NCBI RefSeq assembly: GCF_023072675.1
Contig: NZ_JALLGL010000011.1
Location: 1-44,639 of the forward strand
DNA from: Streptomyces sp. XM83C
Lineage (GTDB): Bacteria; Actinomycetota; Actinomycetes; Streptomycetales; Streptomycetaceae
DNA: 44,639 bases
Direction: 5' to 3'
A model generated the notes under the pieces. That model worked only from the letters and a program-made list of their open reading frames with translations, searched no databases and was not told the origin of the DNA. A program made the translations under genes and the position numbers. Positions 40,905 to 44,639 of this stretch are shown in pieces (position 1 is the first letter of the stretch; every line of letters starts with the position of its first letter).

Positions 40905-40936
40905 GGGGGGCCGGGCCGTGTCGAGCCCGGCCCCCC
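40905..40936 (-). terminator. intercistronic stem-loop between bldG and apgA
   Basis: GGGGGGCCGGGC (40905-40916) and GCCCGGCCCCCC (40925-40936) form a perfect 12-bp, all-G/C stem with an 8-base loop, 43 bp after the bldG stop and 34 bp before apgA. It could partly terminate or stabilise the upstream mRNA, giving more bldG than apgA message. Confidence 0.7.
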
Positions 40937-40979
40937 TGCGGGTCAACCAGCCGTCCCGGGCCGGGCCCGGGCGCGGTCG

Positions 40980-41321
40980 TCAGTCGGTGGCCGCCACCGC
41001 TTCGTCGACCGAGGTGTGGATCGGGAACACCTTGGTCAGACCGGTGATGCGGAAGATCTTCAGAATGCGCTCCTGGTTGCAGACCAGGCGCAGGGAGCCC
41101 TCGTGGGCACGCACACGCTTCAGACCGCCGACCAGCACGCCGAGCCCGGTGGAGTCGAGGAAGTCCACGCCCTCCATGTCGACGACGAGGTGGAAATTCC
41201 CGTCGTTCACCAGCTCGACCAGCTGCTCGCGCAGCTTGGGCGCGGTATATACGTCGATTTCGCCACCGACCTCGACGACCGTACGATCGCCGACGGTACG
41301 GGTCGACAGGGACAGGTCCAC
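40980..41321 (-). CDS. bldG: anti-sigma factor antagonist BldG
   Basis: A 113-residue STAS-domain protein that I recognise as BldG, required for aerial mycelium and antibiotic production in Streptomyces. The phosphorylation site is Ser57 in '[20 protein letters not shown]'. Unphosphorylated BldG binds anti-sigma factors and so frees stress and developmental sigma factors. GTG 41321 follows GGAGGA at five bases. The upstream gap to the divergent helicase gene is only 82 bp, so the promoters must be compact or overlap the helicase start. The adjacent apgA and the synteny (hppA-apgA-bldG-helicase) match S. coelicolor as I remember it. Confidence 0.96.
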   Translation of the reverse strand: MDLSLSTRTVGDRTVVEVGGEIDVYTAPKLREQLVELVNDGNFHLVVDMEGVDFLDSTGLGVLVGGLKRVRAHEGSLRLVCNQERILKIFRITGLTKVFPIHTSVDEAVAATD

Positions 41322-41403
41322 GGATCCTCCAGCACCTTGCTATCGAGCGGTCGTCCCTCGGGACACCTCGGCTTGAAGCCCCCAGGACGGTTCGCCAGCC
41401 GCG

Positions 41404-43746
41404 ATGGCATTCAATCACTTACCGGCAGGCGTGCACGACGCCTTGACTCCATTGTCCGTCACGCCAGTGACACACTCGGTGCCGATGGCCAAGAATCACC
41501 GATCCGATCGACCCTCGTCGGAACCCGTGTCCGGGCCCGCTCCGGGCGCGGTCCTGGACCGGCTCGCATCCGGGCCGAACCGGGCGTCGCGCATCACTCA
41601 TACGGAGCACTTGCCCCCGCGGGCGGGTCGGCATGCCGTCTGGCCGGACCGGATCCGCGCCGAGGTCGTCGCGGCCGTGCAGGCGTGCGGGATCGAGCAC
41701 CCGTGGGCCCACCAGGCGGAGGCCGCCGAGCACGCCCTGGACGGCGACTCCGTGGTCGTCGCCACGGGCACCGCCTCCGGCAAGTCCCTGGCGTACCTCG
41801 TGCCGGTCCTCTCCGCGCTGCTGGACGGCGCCGAGGCCCCCAACGGGCGCGGCGCCACCGCGCTCTATCTGGCGCCCACCAAGGCCCTGGCGGCGGACCA
41901 GTGCCGGTCGGTGAAGGAGCTCGCGGGCAGCCTGGGCAGCGCGGTGCGGCCGGCCGTGTACGACGGCGATACTCCGTTCGAGGAACGGGAATGGATCCGC
42001 CAGTACGCGAACTACGTGCTGACCAACCCGGACATGCTGCACCGCGGCATCCTCCCCTCCCACCCCCGCTGGTCCTCCTTCCTGAAGACGCTGAGGTACG
42101 TCGTCATCGACGAGTGCCACACCTACCGCGGAGTCTTCGGCTCGCACGTCGCCCAGGTGCTGCGCCGGCTGCGCCGCCTGTGCGCCCGCTACGGCTCGTC
42201 CCCCGTCTTCCTGCTGGCCTCGGCCACCGCCGCCGAACCGGCGGTCGCCGCGCGCCGACTCACCGGTCTGCCGGTCGTCGAGGTGGCCGACGACGCCTCT
42301 CCTCGCGGCGAACTGGTGTTCGCGCTGTGGGAACCGCCGCTCACCGAGCTGCACGGCGAGAAAGGTGCACCCGTCCGGCGCACCGCCACCGCCGAGACGG
42401 CCGATCTCCTCACCGACCTCGCCGTGCAGGGCGTCCGCACGGTCGCCTTCGTCCGCTCCCGGCGCGGCGCCGAGCTGATCTCCGTGATCGCCCAGGAAAG
42501 GCTCGCCGAGGTGGACCGCTCACTGGCCCGGCGTGTCGCGGCGTACCGCGGCGGCTACCTCCCCGAGGAGCGGCGCGCCCTGGAGCAGGCCCTGCACTCC
42601 GGGGAGCTGCTCGGGCTCGCCGCGACGACCGCCCTGGAGCTGGGCATCGACGTCTCCGGTCTGGACGCCGTCCTGATCGCCGGATACCCGGGCACGCGCG
42701 CGTCGCTGTGGCAGCAGGCCGGCCGCGCGGGCCGCGCAGGACAGGGCGCCCTGGCGGTCCTGATCGCCCGCGACGACCCGCTGGACACGTATCTCGTCCA
42801 TCATCCGGAGGCCCTGTTCGACCGTCCGGTGGAATCGACGGTCCTCGACCCCGACAATCCGTATGTCCTCGCCCCGCATCTGTGCGCCGCCGCCGCGGAG
42901 CTGCCCCTGACCGAGGACGACCTCGCCCTGTTCGGCCCCGCCGGCGCGGAGCTGCTGCCCCAGCTGGAGGCCGCGAAGCTGCTGCGCCGCCGGACGAAGG
43001 CCTGGCACTGGACACGCCGGGAGCGGGCCGCCGACCTCACCGACATCCGCGGCGAGGGCGGCCGGCCGGTGCAGATCGTCGAGTCCGGCACCGGCCGTCT
43101 GCTCGGCACGGTCGACGCGGGCGCCGCGCACACCACCGTCCACGAGGGCGCCGTCCACCTGCATCAGGGCCGCACCTATCTCGTGCGGTCGCTGGACCTG
43201 GAGGACTCCGTCGCCCTCGTCGAGGCGGCGGCCCCGCCGTACTCGACGGTCGCCCGCGACACCACCTCCGTCTCCGTGCTGGAGACGGACGTCGAAGTGC
43301 CCTGGGGCGAGGGCCGGTTGTGCTACGGCTCCGTCGAAGTCACCAACCAGGTGGTCTCCTTTCTCCGCCGACGGCTGATCACCGGCGAGGTGCTGGGCGA
43401 GACGAAACTCGATCTGCCTCCGCGCACGCTGCGCACGCGCGCGGTGTGGTGGACGGTCACCGAGGACCAGCTGGACGAGGCCCGGATCACCCCGGAGATC
43501 CTCGGCGGCGCCCTGCACGCCGCCGAGCACGCCTCCATCGGCATGCTGCCCCTCTTCGCGACCTGCGACCGCTGGGACATCGGCGGCGTGTCGGTCCCGC
43601 TCCACCCCGACACGCTCCTGCCGACCGTCTTCGTGTACGACGGCCACCCCGGCGGCGCGGGTTTCGCCGAGCGCGCCTTCCACACCGCCCGCGACCGCGC
43701 ACTCGGCGTGCGGCGGCCCCGCCGGGCAGGCCTTACGGAAGTCTGA
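41404..43746 (+). CDS. DEAD/DEAH-box helicase with DUF1998 domain
   Basis: A 780-residue SF2 helicase. Motifs: 'HPWAHQAEAAEHAL' (Q-type), 'VVATGTASGKSLAY' (Walker A), 'LAPTKALAADQ' (Ia), 'VVIDECHTYRG' (DECH, II), 'LASATAAEP' (III), 'TTALELGIDVSGLDAVLIAGYPG' and 'QQAGRAGRAGQGALA' (VI). The C-terminal ~250 residues belong to the DUF1998 part found in MrfA-like repair helicases, although the four-cysteine zinc site of that domain is not obvious ('FATCDRWDIGG' has one Cys). ATG 41404 has no strong ribosome binding site; ATG 41485 (MAKNHRSD) is an alternative. It is divergent from bldG and may take part in DNA repair. Confidence 0.92.
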   Translation: MAFNHLPAGVHDALTPLSVTPVTHSVPMAKNHRSDRPSSEPVSGPAPGAVLDRLASGPNRASRITHTEHLPPRAGRHAVWPDRIRAEVVAAVQACGIEHPWAHQAEAAEHALDGDSVVVATGTASGKSLAYLVPVLSALLDGAEAPNGRGATALYLAPTKALAADQCRSVKELAGSLGSAVRPAVYDGDTPFEEREWIRQYANYVLTNPDMLHRGILPSHPRWSSFLKTLRYVVIDECHTYRGVFGSHVAQVLRRLRRLCARYGSSPVFLLASATAAEPAVAARRLTGLPVVEVADDASPRGELVFALWEPPLTELHGEKGAPVRRTATAETADLLTDLAVQGVRTVAFVRSRRGAELISVIAQERLAEVDRSLARRVAAYRGGYLPEERRALEQALHSGELLGLAATTALELGIDVSGLDAVLIAGYPGTRASLWQQAGRAGRAGQGALAVLIARDDPLDTYLVHHPEALFDRPVESTVLDPDNPYVLAPHLCAAAAELPLTEDDLALFGPAGAELLPQLEAAKLLRRRTKAWHWTRRERAADLTDIRGEGGRPVQIVESGTGRLLGTVDAGAAHTTVHEGAVHLHQGRTYLVRSLDLEDSVALVEAAAPPYSTVARDTTSVSVLETDVEVPWGEGRLCYGSVEVTNQVVSFLRRRLITGEVLGETKLDLPPRTLRTRAVWWTVTEDQLDEARITPEILGGALHAAEHASIGMLPLFATCDRWDIGGVSVPLHPDTLLPTVFVYDGHPGGAGFAERAFHTARDRALGVRRPRRAGLTEV

Positions 43747-43798
43747 CGCCCACCGCGAGACCCTTCTGCGCCACGCCCCCGAGTGTTCGAATGGATAC

Positions 43799-44524
43799 GT
43801 GAACACCCCGCAACCCGCCGAGGAAGGACGGCCCGTCGGCCGCCGCGTCCTCCTCGGCACCCTCGGCCTGGGCGCCCTCGGCGTGGTCACCGCGCCCGTC
43901 CTCCAACGCGGCCTCGAGGCCTTCCTCGGCGCCGCCTCCGGCAAGGACCCCACGGGACTGACCGGCCTGCTGCCCAACGGCGGCGGATTCCGCTACTACT
44001 CCGTCACCGCCTCCGTCCCGCACCGCGGACCCGCCGACTACCGCCTCACCGTCGACGGCCTCGTGGACCGCCCCCGCACCTACACCCTCGCCGACCTGCG
44101 GGCCCAGCCGCAGACCCGGCTGGTCAGGGACGTCCAGTGCGTCACAGGCTGGCGTGTGCCCGGCACACCCTTCGAAGGCGTGACGCTGTCCAGGCTGCTG
44201 GAGGCCGCCGGAGTGCGCCCCGAGGGCCGCGCCGTCCGCTTCACCTGCTTCGACGGCGCCTACACCGAGAGCCTCACCCTCGACCAGGCCCGCCGCCCCG
44301 ACGTCCTCGTCGCGCTGCGCATGCAGGACAAGGACCTCGGCCACAGCCACGGCGGCCCCGTCCGCCTCTACGTCGCCCCCATGTACTTCTACAAGTCCGC
44401 CAAGTGGCTCTCCGGCATCACCGTCACCGACGAGGTCGAACCCGGCTACTGGGAGCGACGCGGCTACGACGTCGACGCCTGGGTCGGCCGCTCGAACGGA
44501 CGTGACGATGACCCCACGAGCTGA
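43799..44524 (+). CDS. molybdopterin-dependent oxidoreductase, sulfite oxidase-like
   Basis: A 241-residue protein with the sulfite-oxidase/MsrP-type molybdopterin fold. The Mo-binding cysteine is in 'VRDVQCVTGWRVPG' (about C114); 'GVTLSRLLEAAGV', 'FTCFDGAYTESLTLDQA' and 'GPVRLYVAPMYFYKSAKWLSGITVTD' are family landmarks. The N-terminus 'GRRVLLGTLGLGALGVVTAPVL' looks like a twin-arginine signal or a single membrane anchor, so it probably acts outside the cytoplasmic membrane. GTG 43799 has only a weak site upstream. No haem subunit such as MsrQ is encoded beside it. The gene is 52 bp after the helicase and may be co-transcribed. Confidence 0.9.
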   Translation: MNTPQPAEEGRPVGRRVLLGTLGLGALGVVTAPVLQRGLEAFLGAASGKDPTGLTGLLPNGGGFRYYSVTASVPHRGPADYRLTVDGLVDRPRTYTLADLRAQPQTRLVRDVQCVTGWRVPGTPFEGVTLSRLLEAAGVRPEGRAVRFTCFDGAYTESLTLDQARRPDVLVALRMQDKDLGHSHGGPVRLYVAPMYFYKSAKWLSGITVTDEVEPGYWERRGYDVDAWVGRSNGRDDDPTS

Positions 44525-44565
44525 GGCCGCGCCGGCACGGTCGGCCGGGAGTGGGCGGAACGCGA

Positions 44566-44600
44566 ACACCCGCTGTGGCGGCCGTAGCCACAGCGGGTGT
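44566..44600 (+). terminator. terminator after the oxidoreductase
   Basis: ACACCCGCTGTGGC (44566-44579) and GCCACAGCGGGTGT (44587-44600): perfect 14-bp stem, 7-base loop, 42 bp after the stop. The stem is symmetric, so it could also stop a convergent gene beyond the right edge. Confidence 0.85.
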
Positions 44601-44639
44601 GCACGATCGACCGGGAACGCCGGACGCTCCGGCGCCGGG

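Noticed and set aside
38022..43802. A plus-strand open frame of about 1,900 codons across hppA, apgA, bldG and the helicase
   Set aside because: It is a GC-rich shadow of well-identified genes on other frames, with low-complexity Arg/Gly/Asp content and no family motif.

Overview
The window is very GC-rich, with strong G/C bias at third codon positions, GTG/TTG starts, many lipoproteins, and genes seen together mainly in Streptomyces (bldG with its anti-sigma partner, the HTH/ATPase/DUF397 triad, an AfsR-type SARP, a thymidylate kinase fused to a transporter, a lysine-tailed topA). I read it as a Streptomyces core-chromosome segment. From memory of S. coelicolor, the left part resembles the tilS-dacB-ppa neighbourhood and the right part the holB-tmk-topA-hppA-bldG neighbourhood; I could not check this.

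Layout. 1-3.2 kb (minus): start of tilS, a DUF2342 zinc-metalloprotease-like gene and the PBP4-type carboxypeptidase dacB. 3.2-8.7 kb: ppa and a ThrE-type exporter (plus), a DedA protein (minus), then a tight YbjQ-family/glutamate decarboxylase pair (plus). 8.8-11.1 kb (minus): PadR regulator and aldehyde dehydrogenase. 11.4-13.5 kb: XRE/DUF5753 regulator, HATPase and DUF397 protein. 14-15.3 kb: two small lipoproteins. 15.5-17.5 kb: a DUF2786 protein divergent from a Clp-N/HTH protein. 17.6-24.1 kb: a family A DNA polymerase, a large SARP regulator and a GT2 glycosyltransferase. 24.25 kb: tRNA-Thr(CGU). 24.5-37.4 kb (minus): secreted hydrolase, holB, tmk fusion, topA, a 65-aa membrane protein, a methyltransferase and a lipoprotein. 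37.7-41.3 kb (minus): hppA, apgA, bldG. 41.4-44.5 kb (plus): DEAD/DEAH helicase and a molybdopterin oxidoreductase.

Functional themes: DNA maintenance (topA, holB, tmk, polymerase, helicase), pyrophosphate handling (soluble ppa and membrane hppA), cell wall and secretion (dacB, lipoproteins), and developmental signalling (bldG/apgA, the HTH-ATPase-DUF397 triad, the SARP).

The most notable structure is in the non-coding DNA. A 27-bp element occurs in the same orientation upstream of both the ATPase and the DUF397 gene (26/27 identical). The Clp-N gene has two palindromes spanning a promoter that predicts a leaderless mRNA. Three heptamers with 11-bp period precede the SARP gene. Many gene ends carry short tandem repeats of unrelated unit length (7, 9, 10, 16, 37 bp), and several proteins carry in-frame repeat expansions. 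No mobile element, CRISPR array, phage gene or recognisable defence system was found.
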